A stretch of DNA of 64,000 nt, from positions 28,307,469 to 28,371,468 of the forward strand of contig OX465584.1 in NCBI GenBank assembly GCA_950022655.1, in the 5' to 3' direction. The DNA comes from Alentia gelatinosa. Its lineage: Eukaryota > Annelida > Polychaeta > Phyllodocida > Polynoidae. Position 1 is the first letter of the stretch. Each line of letters begins with the position of its first letter. Position numbers and translations under genes: made by a program. Of this stretch, positions 23,691-35,663 are shown piece by piece. The notes under the pieces were generated by a model. The model was not told where the DNA came from. It was given only the letters and a program-made list of their open reading frames with translations, and made no database searches.

Positions 23691-25090
23691 TACTTCGAAC
23701 CCCGCCCCACCTCTTGTACCACTTCAGAGGTAACAAAGAATCCTTCAACTGAAAGACTCCTGATAGCTCAGGAACTGCGTTTCTTTCTCTTATGATACAG
23801 CTGCTCAAAAGGTGCAAACTATTTTATGTAGCATTATTTTCCCAGGCCACACCTATCTTTATTCGAAATACTTTGATAAAAGACCATCTTCGATGAAGAC
23901 AGACATCAAAGAATTCCCACAGCGATTTGGCTACTTAGTCGTCTTTGAATCAGACACTGCTATATGGAGTATGCGTAAACAGCTTAATGTCCTAAACGCC
24001 GGTTTTAACAGAAGATTCTCTACTACCCATTCAAATATATTGATGCTGTGACACATTCCTGCATATACAAACTATTCAAATTAAATTTAATATACATAAT
24101 TTTTCAATCTTTTTAGGCTCCAGCTGAAAGATTAAGATGCTCTCGATTAAATGGTTCCGTATTCTATTATATTTATTACATTAAAAGGAAGGTGGTTTTA
24201 GTGGTTTGATTTAGAGATAATTCCCGATGAGCACGGATTATTAACTTCAGTTGATAATCTAGCTCCCTCGATGTTACTTGACACTCCGGTGGCTAAAGTG
24301 CAGGCTTGACTGTGATTTCTGAGTAACTGCGCAGCTCCCCTGGAATGCTATAGCTAAAAGAAATCAACAAACGAAACCTTTATTGAAGTTTTCTGTGTCT
24401 GGTCTTGTGTGTATAGGGTCTACAGTCTCTCCAACTTATATACCGAATGTACGAACCGACCTATGTAATTGCATATAGGGCAGCAATACACCAATCGGTG
24501 GATAGATATATGATTATTTGAAAGTGGGGTTAGATATCTAGGCTAGAGCTGGCGACTGTTACAAACCCAAGAGTTTCCTCAAGCCTTTTCACTTTTTATA
24601 CGCACCGATGTCTAGCCATTGACAGCTGAGGTCGTCAGGCGGTGAAACATTCAAAAATCGCCGCCTATAATTGTCTAGTGTAAACGCTGGGTAAAATTGG
24701 ATTAATTCCAGACACACCGCCGGACCCATCATATGACACGGGATAATATTGTACGTCACACTGTCCGCCATTTCCATTACACAAACACGTTTCCTCCCAA
24801 GCCAAGGGGTGGCACTCCGAATATCTCATCAGCACCTAGCGCCTTCAGCACGCCAAGCCAGCTTGGATGTCTTCGCCACGGCAGGCTGCCTCATCCTATC
24901 ACGCCCCGTATAATGCAACAGCATGGGACGTTCAGTATGTAAGCACAGCGGCATTTTACGCCGTCCGCCAGCCCGCAATCACTAACGAAGGCATGCTTCG
25001 CCAAATGACGGGTGTACAAATTGGTGCCGGCACTGAGGATTCAGGTTACAAAGTACGGTAATTACGCCTTCACGGCCCTCCAGAGCAGTA
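23691..25090. other. No gene; one MITE-like end
   Basis: GTCGTCAGGCGGTGAAAC (24631-24648) matches the family clustered at 17.5-17.9 kb, and GTGTAAACGCTGGG (24673-24686) matches the ends at 32302 and 53047. The segment 24780-25060 is CpG-bearing and may be the body of the same kind of element. Open frames are short and unrecognised. Confidence 0.35.
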
Positions 25091-25096
25091 ATCAAC

Positions 25097-25560
25097 TGTT
25101 GTTGTTCTTCTACTTCTTGATGTTATTAATGAGGTTGATCTTGCTGCTGTTGCTGATGATGATGTTCGTGATGTTGCTGTTCATATGTCTGTTAATCTAG
25201 TCTAATCTATATTATATAACCTATACATGGAATATCGCTTTGAATAATAAATATAGTTTATTACTATTCTTTCATTGTCAAAAAGAGTGAGGATCTTCAA
25301 TTTTCTAGATTGATTTTTCTAGATTTTTGACTAGGATGTCTGGGGATTACATATCATATTCAACAGATTTTATTAGCGGATTTGTTCATTTTGTTAACCA
25401 TATTAATCTTTGATCTCCGTGCTGTTCATTTAATTGTTGTTTTTATTATTCCCGTAGAACTTGTTTTCGTCATTATTGACGGAAAACACGTTGTTATTAA
25501 TGTTGTTATTAACATTGATATTAATGATGTCGTTGGTGTTGATGTTGTTGGTATTGGTTT
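25097..25560. repeat. Two degenerate GTT/GAT trinucleotide tracts
   Basis: Interrupted GTT, GAT and GCT triplets occupy about 25097-25185 and 25485-25553. They give Leu/Ile/Val-rich plus frames and Asn-rich minus frames (25430-25786) that should not be taken as genes. Confidence 0.7.
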
Positions 25561-27011
25561 CTTCCTCTGTTGGCGGTAGGCGTGGCGTTACCGAAGGCAT
25601 GCGCTGGATCGTCGGGGAAAACACGTTACCATCCATCAACCATCCACTGCTGATCGCCCCCCACAAGGAAACAATGCCACGGCTTTGCATGTGAGCCACC
25701 ACTCGGTCAACTGGCCAGTTAGCAGGTGTTTTATTTTTAGGCTTGGCAAAACGTACGCCATGTCGGTGCTTAAGTATCACGGGCAATCAGACTTGCCGGC
25801 GACAATACAAAAACCGGCCTCTATATAGAGGCCAGTGAGTAATATCCTACAGCTCATTAATTAGTATTGGCATCGTTAGAAGAAGCGAAAAGAGTGATTG
25901 TCTATAGTTACTACAGGCAAAAGAATTATAAATAGCAATTTCGAGTTGATCACTTTAATTACTCGATCATGACTGCTGCTATATAAATAGCGATATCGTT
26001 TGCATCCCTTTAGAGGGGGATGATAAGATATAAATACAGTACCGGCGGTGCAGAATGTATCTCAGAGACTTCAAATCCCCGGAAAGCTTGACTTGCTTCT
26101 CCTTCTTCTTTCTATTTTGGATCAAACCTACAGAAGGCCTCTCGACATAGCTTTCTTTAATTGATGGATTAAGGCTACGAAAGCGCCCCGAAACTAGAAT
26201 AAGGGCGGAAAAGAAAGCGCCTGACATCCAGTATGGAAGTTCCCCTGCCGGATGCAGGGTAGGGAAGTAGATTATAGAGCCTCATTAGCGGCCTGATATT
26301 GTACTAGTATTAAACTGTCATCTAATAAATAGTTGATGATATATAGGTAGGCTTACTGTCAGATACAGACCGATCTTTCACCATATGGAAGAAGGGCTCA
26401 TCTGCATCGTGATTACCCTTTTCTTCGATATGCTTCTTGGTATATGTTTTCTTCGGGTGAGGTTCAATCGTGCTATAGGGTGAGTTCCAATCGTGCTGTA
26501 TTATATATTGAACGTATTTCATCATGCCTTTGAAAATCCCTTGTAAAATATCAATATGACAGGGAATAACGACATGATACTTCCATGTGGTTAGTGTCCG
26601 ACTTAATTTTCAGTCAGAGCTACATGTATCTATTCTCCAATTCAGAAAGGTAGATATACTGAGACAAGGTAATTTATTTTCGTTCCAATAGTGTCAATGT
26701 ATACCTTCATGGTTGGAATGTTTTTTTTTTTATTATATACCTGTGCCAGTATGTTACACAAATACCAACCTCTGCTAGGGTATTGGTATTAAATATATAC
26801 CGGCGTAGTATGTGGTATAAAATGACGTACCACCCTACTTTGAATACAAATTCTGATTGGCTGAAAAAAATTGCATTGACCTACTTAAGAAATGCTGGCA
26901 GTGACTTGCAGCACTCCGCTAATTTATGTGTGCAAAGGATCACAGGAGTTGAAGGAAAAAAAAGAGTAAAAAATGTGCTTAGAGCATATTCTGTGCTTGA
27001 CTTTCACTAAG
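25561..27011. other. No gene supported
   Basis: AT-rich with a poly-T run near 26720. Frames at 26783-27010 and a short one from 27012 (starting MSTDIPAHFESSLDSRF) are open and run up to the palindrome at 27112; the second ends at a possible GAAG/GTATAT donor. It could be a short first exon or part of a transposon, but I cannot support either. Confidence 0.3.
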
Positions 27012-27111
27012 ATGTCAACAGATATACCAGCACACTTTGAATCCAGCTTGGACAGCAGATTTCCTTCTGTAATTCATCAAATACTTATACTTGAAGGTAT
27101 ATAATAAAATA

Positions 27112-27252
27112 AAAATGTATTACCTTACTGGTACATACTCACATACCTTGTTTCTTTTGATAAAAATATTCCACTCGCTCTGCGAGCTCGTGGAATATTT
27201 TTATCAAAAGAAACGCGGTATGTGAGTATGTACCAGTAAGGTATATACATTT
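27112..27252. repeat. Long near-perfect palindrome (foldback)
   Basis: Left arm (27112-27174) and right arm (27190-27252) are reverse complements over about 60 bp with one 1-nt gap and a 2-nt mismatch (TT versus GC). Landmarks are TACCTTACTGGTACATACTC on the left and GAGTATGTACCAGTAAGGTA on the right. The centre, CTCGC-TCT-GCGAG, is itself a small hairpin. Nothing inside can code. It would extrude as a cruciform or fold as a ~140-nt hairpin RNA. Confidence 0.9.
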
Positions 27253-27259
27253 TATCTTA

Positions 27260-28113
27260 GTACTCTCGGTTTACAGAGTACATGCCCCCAGAATATATTT
27301 ACTCAAGATAACATGCTAGTTCAAGAAAATAAAAAGGAAGAGTACCAAAATCGATTTCAGGTTTATCATACATACATAACGTCAAATAGCCATAGGCAAC
27401 AGAGGATTGTCATATATACGTCATGGGAGGTACATGTATGACAAAAGATATTCTAGAAGATCAATAACAATAAAGAGAGCTATGATCTATTACAAAAAAA
27501 TATGAATAGAAATATTGAATACATATCAAGGCCTCAAGTTAGTAGTTTCCCGTGGTACGAGTGTTACTATTAGATGAGATGGAAGAGCAGAGAAGCTAAG
27601 CTGTACGGAAGGCTTGGCTTGAACACTGATGCCATGGCGCCTCTAGCCAGGTAATACGCAACACATATCTGCATATCTGCGTTGAAGTAGACTGCATAAT
27701 CATGACAAAGGGGCAAAGGCACCTCACCTTTTCAACCCCGCCTCCCATTGCGTCCAGACATAGATTCAAAATGGCCGCCTAAACCGCCCTCAGGCCCAGG
27801 GAGAACACTAATGATGACAAACGCTAGTGAGGATGCATTGGTTTCCGCTTCCGGACGCTACCGGAAATCACGTGCCACGATGTAAAAGTGCCGGTGCACA
27901 TGCGTAAACCCGGGGGGATGAGACGCCGGCCAGCCTACTTTAGGAATGTGTGCGCATGCGTGTCAATGAGGGTGCCAGAGGGCGCGCCGGTGGAGGGTGG
28001 ATGAAACCGGATATGCGGGTTGGGATTTAGAGAGCATGCGTGCGCAGCATATCCACTATACTCTACTGCTTGCAAGGGTTGGAGGGTATTATATGTTCAA
28101 TATGCATATATAA
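27260..28113. other. No gene; CpG-bearing patch at 27.7-28.05 kb
   Basis: Sequence from about 27720 to 28060 is GC- and CpG-richer (AATCACGTGCC near 27867, several CGCATGCG-like words). No frame or RNA gene is recognisable. Confidence 0.35.
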
Positions 28114-28130
28114 ATATATATATATATATA

Positions 28131-28205
28131 TTTATAGTAAAACCCCGCTTCTTGGACACCTGGCTTAAGGGGAAAACCCGTTTAAGGGGACAATTTGCTG
28201 TGAAC
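28131..28205 (+). mobile_element. pogo/Tigger-like terminal fragment, copy 2
   Basis: Starts TAGTAAAACCCCGCTT, continues GGACACCTGGCTTAAGGGG, directly after a short TA run (28114-28130). It pairs with the fragment at 3097-3172; the two share the first 17 bases and the GGACACC core. No opposite end or transposase is visible. Confidence 0.45.
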
Positions 28206-28407
28206 AAAAATTGTTATCTAGTTCATTTTAATCCCAGACCTTCCGACCTCTTGTTTACTAGTACACCCGGCACAGTCGTCCGTCGAAGAATTATGAGGAA
28301 AAGGAACTCAACAGTTATTCCTGTACCTCTTTAACTACATGCAAACCATTAACAATGGCTCAGCAGTAGTTCCAGGAATACCTGAAGAGATCATGTTGAC
28401 GAACGGG

Positions 28408-28716
28408 TTATCCCTTTGAGGGCGAATGATGCCTTTAGGCATCATCCAGGATAGGGCGAATGATGCCTTGAGGCATAATCCAGGCCAGGGCAAATGATTC
28501 CTTGAGGCAACAATTCACAGAATGTATGTCTAATACCATTTTTAATATTTCTATTCAAAAGAAATAATATATTTAAGATTATATATCATATAATGTGATT
28601 GAACAATTGAATTGTGGGTTTTAACGACTGTGTGCCCATCCCCTAGTGGTATAAAGTTCCACCAGCACCCGTCATCCAGGCGGTAGCTTGGCCACAGGCA
28701 CCTGTCCTAGGGTTAA
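28408..28716 (+). mobile_element. piggyBac-like MITE, copy 2
   Basis: Left end TTAT-CCCTTTGAGGGCG (TTAA with one change) and right end CCTAGGG-TTAA (28713-28716) form short inverted CCCT ends with a TTAA-type duplication. The left part holds three GATGCC-type hairpins at 28428, 28462 and 28496 (34-bp spacing, the third degenerate). The right part, CCCATCCCCTAGTGGTATA and GGCCACAGGCACC, aligns with copies 1 and 3. Length 309 bp, no coding capacity. Confidence 0.7.
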
Positions 28717-28925
28717 GAGGTAAAAAGTTTGACCTTGTTGAAATAAGTGGCAAATGGTCTGACCTTGTCGGATTAAGATACAGATAATATAGCCTTGTTG
28801 GATTGAGAGACAGGTACCTGTGTGCTTGTTTGATTAGAAGTCGGGTGCTATGGGCTTCTTGGATCAGGATGAAGGTGTAGTGTCTTTGTAAGATTAGAAA
28901 CTGGATGGTACTCTGATTGACCTGA
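28713..28925 (+). repeat. ~31-bp minisatellite, about seven units
   Basis: Degenerate units each run from (T/A)TAAG-like starts through a variable middle to GACCTTGTTGGA-like ends (TGACCTTGTTGA, TGACCTTGTCGGA, TAGCCTTGTTGGA, GTGCTTGTTTGA, GGCTTCTTGGA, TCTTTGTAAGA). Spacing is about 30-32 bp. It begins at the right TTAA of the piggyBac-like copy. Confidence 0.65.
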
Positions 28926-30025
28926 AAATATACACAAGGGTGACAATTGAATGAAACATTAGGGAGATTCAGTCAGTTAGCCATTAGAAAAGTCAGGTAC
29001 AAGAAAACGTTTTTTTCATATATACAAAGGGAGAGAAACAGATCATAAGCAACTGAAAAGTAAGCAAGCGACACTGAATACACCAAATCTGAGCCGGTTG
29101 TAAGTTGTTGAAATTAATTGTGACGAGTTGAAAAAGAAATTGCATCGGTATCAGAATGAAATGAATAAATCTTTCTCTTTAAAAAAGAGAAAAAGATCTG
29201 GATGGTAGAAGCCTGCTGTATGAGGTCTGGTTGCGTAGTCCTCATAGTAATCCGGGTGGCGTTCTGGGTACTTGGGTTAAATGCATTGTATAGACTGAAC
29301 GATGAAGGTCTCAGGGTGTTAGGACATGTATCGATGAAGTAGCGTGAATGCCGGTGGTACGGAGATCTATAAGGCGACCTGGATACAATAGTCGACCGGG
29401 CAGTTTACGGCTTAGCCTTGTATCACAAACGGCCGTTGTGTGTATGAATAATTGCATCAATACGTCGCCCACCCTGCTTCCTTCTGGCCTCCCTGAGCTC
29501 ATTTCTATGGCGGGATCTGGCCCGGGCGCATAATTCGTACGCGGCTCTACATATGCATGCTTCCCCAGGGCCAGGGCTATTCACCGAATGGGTTTCTAAT
29601 GACCGGGAAAATCGATGCTGGTGTGTGTAGGCAGAAATGACCGGTCCCCGTCCCCCAAGCTGAGGATCCGGAATGCCTAACCTCATCCTGTTCCTATGTG
29701 CTCCACACCTGCGGTGTCCGCACAGGACTGGTTCAATCTACATCACAGACTGTACGCTAGTGACACTCCTACTACTTAGTACCAAACTATGCCAGTGGTA
29801 ATCGTACCGTGTAATGCCTCAAGTTTACCATCACATTCCTCACCATTCCACTAATAATAAACTTCCACCCTCAGTCCTGAACCCCTTCGCTCACATCATA
29901 TCGTGTCCTTGTTTGATAGCTCTATCTAGCCATGCCTTCAATTATTCAACAACTATTTCAGTGTCCCAGTCTTACTTATGCCACTGGTCATATGTCATGC
30001 TGATCATGCTGGTCTTAACTATGTG

Positions 30026-30031
<6 letters not shown>
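28926..30031. other. No gene; GC-richer core at 29.34-29.70 kb
   Basis: The core has CpG-bearing sequence with ATGAATAATTGCATC (29443-29457; octamer/homeodomain-like). Short frames on both strands overlap there without domain signatures. Flanks are AT-rich and empty. Regulatory DNA is possible but weakly supported. Confidence 0.2.

Positions 30032-30059
<28 letters not shown>
30032..30059. repeat. (TA)14 microsatellite
   Basis: Uninterrupted TA run. Confidence 0.95.
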
Positions 30060-30060
<1 letters not shown>

Positions 30061-30934
30061 TTGTTTGTCGAGACATCTACTTTAAAAAGCCCAAAAAGAT
30101 GTTTTTTGTTTTGACAATTGTACTGAATATGAAATAAGCCATATCACATTACATTATACAGTACATTTTATGGGTTTTACACTCATCCATTCAATATGTC
30201 TCACAATAAACTTTGTACACACTTCCATACCGGTAAATATTACCAAGGCTGCTCATCTCAAGTCATCTTATACTCTACTTCGCACAGTTAAAAGCTCACA
30301 CTACTTGGTCACCACTCTTCTACCAACCTACCCCGACTCCTACCCGCCCACTCTATACTGTGCCCCCAGCGTCGTCCAGTCTGGTCATTTCACCCCAAGT
30401 GTTTCTGATCATCCCGGCGGCGTGTGATATACTCGCCGAGCCGGGCACGCGTGGCTGCGCAGCGCCGAACCGGGCGCCGCTACCGGTCAGTTATTTCCTT
30501 ATATATCACATAAACTCATTGGCCCCTGCGCCTGTCCTGATATTAGACGGCCGGTCCTTAAGGATTCGCCTAAGCCGGCGCCGCGCCGCCTGCCGCCCGT
30601 AATGAAAATGTGCGCATGCTGCTCACGTCACGGCAGGCTGGATGTACGACCCCGGCCTCAGTGAGCTGCTCGCCTGTTGTACGGCTACGGCCTGAGATAC
30701 TCCCCGGGTAGTCTCGTGAAAGGTTAGCGCCGCCCTCAGCAGGTCTGAGCAATACCCAGCCACCATATAAGGTGTGGATCGAAGCCATGCTACCACGTAA
30801 TGTTATTAAAGGCGGGGGTGGATCTGAGCTGGCCCGTACTGCTATACATGCTTGATCAATACATTGCTAGTTTGATGTAATCTTTGCTGCTAGCTACATA
30901 TGATTATGGCAGATCTTAGTAGCTTTATGTAAAT
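30060..30934. other. No gene seen
   Basis: AT-rich to 30.35 kb, then a GC-rich patch (30350-30780) with overlapping short frames on both strands and none recognisable. Confidence 0.4.
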
Positions 30935-31158
30935 CTGGGGGCCGTTGAATAAGGTAGGTTCTTACATAAAGACACTTGTCCGTACCTTTGCACAAGGCTT
31001 ATAATTGGATGATATTTAAGTTTCTTTGCTAAGTATCAGACATCGATAAGGTCTTCCATAAATGTTGAATAAAGTTGACCCACATTGTTCGTGGCTATCT
31101 ATGGCATACAGAAAAAGGGTCTTTATGTAGGACCCTAGATTATTCAACGGGGTCCTGG
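30935..31158. mobile_element. Foldback MITE with ~40-bp inverted ends
   Basis: Left arm 30935-30973 (GGGGGCCGTTGAATAAGG ... TTCTTACATAAAGAC) is the reverse complement, with a few mismatches, of the right arm 31119-31158 (GTCTTTATGTAGGACCC ... TTATTCAACGGGGTCC). The 145-bp centre is non-coding. This is a typical small non-autonomous terminal-inverted-repeat element; superfamily not determined because I cannot define the target duplication. Confidence 0.75.
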
Positions 31159-31971
31159 GTTGTGCTGCAATGTATCTACATGTGTACCATGTCCTTTTCC
31201 TTTTACAATACAGCTTCTACCTCTGGGTCTCACTGTTAAAAGGACGGTAGTCTGAGCATTATAAAGAATCAATTATGTGACTTACTGCATATTGGTGGTA
31301 TCTAAAAATTTCCTTATTTGTGTGGAAATGAATGCATGTGAAGCCGCACTTATACTCTCAGATTTGGTTATATTTCATTGTATGTGTATTTCGTTGCCAT
31401 GGTGACCATGGAAATGTAATATCAGGGATGCCGATGGGGATCACTGTAGTATAGAACTGCTCCAAAAAGGCTATAGCTTTCTAGAATTACACCTTTATCG
31501 TACGTTACAGGACAAATATAGGAGCAGAGTAACTCTAGAAGTCTCCGTCATAGTCAGATAACAAAAAGTAAAATTGAGGCGAATATAGTATGGCCGGGAC
31601 TTTGTTTTGTCAAAGTTCTACAAAGATATTCCCGGCTATGCTAGCAGTACCCAAGACAGCAAAAACATAGAAGCTCACGCTTCCGGAGGTTATTTAAAGG
31701 AGATAGTGTTGCATACTATATATAAATCTTGCTGATGTTCAGTGATATCTGTTCCTGCTGCGTATGGAGACATACAGAATATGCCCCGACAGGTTTGCGA
31801 TGACGGAATTTACAAGAAACGCGTCAGGAGCCCTCTTTATAGAATTTTCATATGATTGCTACCACAACTTATGTCTAATAAGGAAATTATCAATTTCCCA
31901 GGTTGAGGTATCTATATGTTCACGTAAAATGTGTGATTCATGTGCCAACAGCAGCGCAAACATTCACCTCT
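31159..31971. other. No gene; isolated X-box palindrome
   Basis: GTTGCCATGGTGAC at 31393-31406 is a full RFX X-box-like word outside the 15-16 kb array, followed by CATGGAAATG. The rest is AT-rich. A 134-codon frame starting at 31764 runs into the element below and is rejected as a gene. Confidence 0.35.
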
Positions 31972-32315
31972 GCCGGCGTTCACACAGGACGATTTCGATC
32001 ACGATTATTGTATTAAGGCCCACTGACAGATTACTTTACATTCCCGATAATATTTCGGCAGGTGCAAACAATGAATTGCAAAGACGAACCACGATTTCTG
32101 TCCTCATAGTTACTCAATCGCACCACATCGCAATTTTTACGCGCGCCGACATATCCCAAACAGGTTGAAAACATCTGGGATAAAATTCGTTAAGTAAGAA
32201 AATTATTGGTAGCGATTTGTTCTCAGTGAGCAGTTCTCAGTGAGCATTTCCGACCGAGTTATGTGTACCCGATATGATATCGGTGCAGTTTTTGTTGGCA
32301 TGTGTAAACGCCGCC
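31972..32315. mobile_element. MITE-like element with GGCGTTYACAC ends
   Basis: Left end GCCGGCGTTCACAC (31972-31985) and right end GTGTAAACGCCGCC (32302-32315) are inverted with 12 of 14 matches. The interior has a perfect 14-bp tandem repeat, GTTCTCAGTGAGCA (32219-32246). The terminal word recurs at 24673-24686 and 53047-53060. No protein is encoded. Class unknown. Confidence 0.5.
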
Positions 32316-33084
32316 TTTCTCTAGTATGCATGTGGTAGAGAGCAGGTGAGATGACGGGAGGGTTTCAGGACGAGACCGATGAGAAATGACGGACTGGAGG
32401 AAGGTACTACCTATAACCTGGTAGTCTAGTAATTAGTTTATGTAATCACACATAAGTCTATGCGTCTATATAAAAGTGCCATATGCATAAAACACCTAAC
32501 AATAAAATTAATATGTAGCTCTTTTGAATACAAAGTGAAACCCTCAAAGCGTAGCAATTTAATTCTTGCATAGTCAAGATGTTTATAAGTTGTTGTGCGC
32601 CTAATTTGCAGTTATCCGATCAATACCAGCCATATATGCACACATATGTGCAACAGGCTACCACAGCAGGCCTCTGCAGTAAATATGAGCATACAGGACT
32701 CCAAATATCCATGATGATTGGTGCAGTTTCCTCGCAACTAAATCGGAATCCTCTCAAAGCTGCCCAGAGCTGCGAAGAGCTCAGCAGGTTTTAAAAAAAT
32801 AGTTCAAGGCCATTTCACCAGGTCTTCGTTTCCCTGTGAAAACCATTCGCTTCCAAACAAACAGCACCAGGCGCCAGATTAGCCTGAGGTCAGACCGGAT
32901 ACCCGCAGGGCTCTGCCAACCTAACAGAGGGACGTCCCCGGAGCAACAGGCAGCCGGCAGTAGACAATAGCAGCGCTAATCATGCCGGGACAGCCACGAC
33001 GAGACCCGAATACCTGCACACTGTATCACTGAGCGACTTGTGTGGCGTAAACTACAGCGCCAGTGAGTGTCTCCCTGGCGCTAT
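32316..33084. other. No gene seen
   Basis: AT-rich, becoming GC-richer near 32850-33080 as the satellite begins. Nothing recognisable. Confidence 0.4.
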
Positions 33085-33870
33085 ACTGAGGGATATTTAT
33101 AAACCACATCTGAACATCTTCTTGAACTATGATGAAAGACATATACCACATCTGAGCATCTGTATGATCTGATACTGTAAGACAAAGCATATCTGAGCAT
33201 CTCCCTGACACTACAATGAATGACATAAATCACATCAGAGCATCTCCCCGACCCTATACTGAAAGACATAAACTACATCAGAGCATCTCCCTGACCTATA
33301 CTGAAAGACATAAACTACATCAGAGCATCTCCCTGACCTATACTGAAAGACATAAACTACATCAGAGCATCTCCCTGACCCTATAATGAAAGACATAAAC
33401 CACATCAGAGCATCTCCCTGACCCCATACTGAAAGACATATACCACATCAGAGCATCTCCCTGACCCTATACTGAAAGACATAAATCGTATCTGAGCATC
33501 TCCCTGGCCCTATAATGAAAAACATAAATCGTATCTGAGCATGTCGCTGACCCTATAATGAAAGACATAAGCTACATATTAGCATCTCTCTGATGCTATA
33601 CCGAAAGACATAAACCACATCAGAGCATCTCCCTGACCCCATACTGAAAGACATAAATCGTATCTGAGCATCTCCCTGGCCCTATAATGAAAGACATAAA
33701 TCGTTTCTGACCATGTCGCTGACCCTATAATGAAAGACATAAGCTATATATTAGCATCTCTCTGATGCTATACCGAAAGACATAAACCATATCTGAGCGC
33801 TTCGCTGACACTATACCGAAAGAAATAAACCATATCTGAGCATCTGAGCATAGCGGCCCAGTGATTAACG
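33085..33870 (+). repeat. 43-45 bp satellite, ~18 units, with higher-order structure
   Basis: Units of the form TGAAAGACATAAACCACATC followed by AGAGCATCTCCCTGACCCTATA repeat about 18 times. Variant types can be followed: units starting at 33471 (TCGTATCTGAG..GGCCC, TCGTATCTGAGCATGTCG, AAGCTACATATTAGC, AAACCACATC) recur in the same order from 33643. That gives a four-unit higher-order repeat with a 172-bp period. Downstream, degenerate units fade out by about 34000. The period is not a multiple of three in general, so no protein repeat is encoded. Confidence 0.9.
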
Positions 33871-35660
33871 GAGCATCTGTCTCACCAAATCGTGGAAGAT
33901 ATAAACCTGAGCAAACCTGCCCATGACCTGAAATGAATAAAGCAAACCTTATCTAGCCCTCTACTGAAACACAAAATTCATGTCTGAGCAAATCAGGAGC
34001 AGGCTATACTTACCTTCAGACCAATAAAGCCCGAGACATTATACAAAATGAGAAACGGGAATGTTATATCTGCTGCAGGTTGCCCCGATCCAAACATCCT
34101 TTCTCAACGGTTGACCTTGAATCTTCCCGGTCATATACGTTCACCTGGAGCTAAATCTCCAGTATTTAATTTTTCTTCAGTCCCTACTGTTTCGTTTCGT
34201 AGGGGTTGTAGGGTATGTAGTTATCAAACTGACCTACTGGTTCTCCTGGCCCGCCCTAAAGTCAGAGGTTCGTTTTAAGACCTCCACCTACATTAAAATA
34301 CTTACACTGGGGGCACTGCTCCTTCTTGTTAGATGTACCAATTTGCAAAAGCATCAGAGTCGTACATTAAGGGAGTTACATAGCGTGGGATTGTTATGTT
34401 ATGAAGCGGTAAATGCAGTATTGAGTATTGAGCAACTAATTGTATTTCTTTTCAAGACACATATTTAGAGCTTCCCCGAATCCCGAATATTTAGTCCTCA
34501 AACGCTCAAAAATATATAAGTTGTCAAATATAAGGCTGTCGATGTACAAGATCTCAATGATATAGAAGTATCGCTCAGAACTCCCTACAGTTATCTAGAC
34601 ACGTTGTTGATTCTGAAACTCATTACAGACCGGTGTGAAATGAACTCAGGAAAGCAGGCGTTATCAGCCGCAATAAGGTAATCACATGTAAAGATGATTA
34701 GGGGTCTAATTAAAAAGAACATGTGGAGAACCCGTGCAAATGTATTAATTAGTGTATAACTTCTTATTTTCTGCATCTGCTGTTGGTTACATTAAAACAT
34801 TAACCATACGCGTTATTCCTACCGGCTTCCTACGCACTGCTACATGCTTAGGGTGTTGCCCATCATATGTCATCCACTGTTTATCATATTTATGTATCCA
34901 AAAAATGCGGCCAGCCAATGATTTCGCATTTAATTTTGTCTTCTTTATTTGTCTTCCTTTGACGGCCTTACCAATCCCTGCTCCTCAGTTGCGTAGGCTA
35001 GTGCAACCCGATTGACCACGTTATCGAAATCCTACGTCTTGTGATTTAGGAATAATTTTCCAGGGGCTGAGCAAAATGCCTCGATGTTCAAAACCTGTAA
35101 ATAGTGGGCTGACTCTGGAGATCTTTATTACGTTTTTTGTGATTCCAGCAGAAGATGTATTGCTTGCAGGGTTGACTTAACTGGGGACTATGACTGATAT
35201 AATGGCAATAAAAAGATTTAGTAGTCATACGATTGATGGTTTTAGATAAAGAGTGGCCCTGGTATGCAGAGTATTCAATATTTGAGCTGAACGGCATGAA
35301 AGTCGCTGCGCAGTACTTATTTGTATTTTGCTATTTCAGAAATGTTGATAACTTGAATAACAATACAGACATGTGTTTTTCCGCTCCCATGGAAATGAAT
35401 GCTTAAACAATATAATCTGTCCGTGTTAGAACGGATATACGTAATTTTAAGTATGTTTACAGCCTAACATAAATCACACTGTTGCTAATGCGAAGTGATC
35501 CTAGAAATGCACAGTGTGCATTAAATACATGTAGGACCTAAATAGATACCACCTGTAGATTATCATTAACTTTGTGAAAGTGGAGGCTTCCAGAAAATAA
35601 TAGAAGTGCGGATGATATTTAAAGTATGTTATAATGAAATAGTATTCATCGGAAATGGAG

Positions 35661-35663
<3 letters not shown>
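33871..35663. other. No gene seen
   Basis: Unique-looking. Frames at 34048-34278 and 34752-35015 are open but unrecognised. No repeats noted. Confidence 0.45.

Noticed and set aside
27012..27100. Short frame starting MSTDIPAHFESS as a first exon
   Set aside because: About 30 residues, ends at a weak donor directly before the palindrome, and no following exon can be found.
31764..32168. 134-codon plus-strand open frame
   Set aside because: It crosses the left terminal repeat of the MITE-like element at 31972 and its translation resembles no family. Chance frame.
33085..33870. Regular repeat array considered as CRISPR
   Set aside because: The whole unit repeats with no unique spacers, there are no cas genes, and the DNA is eukaryotic. 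It is a satellite.
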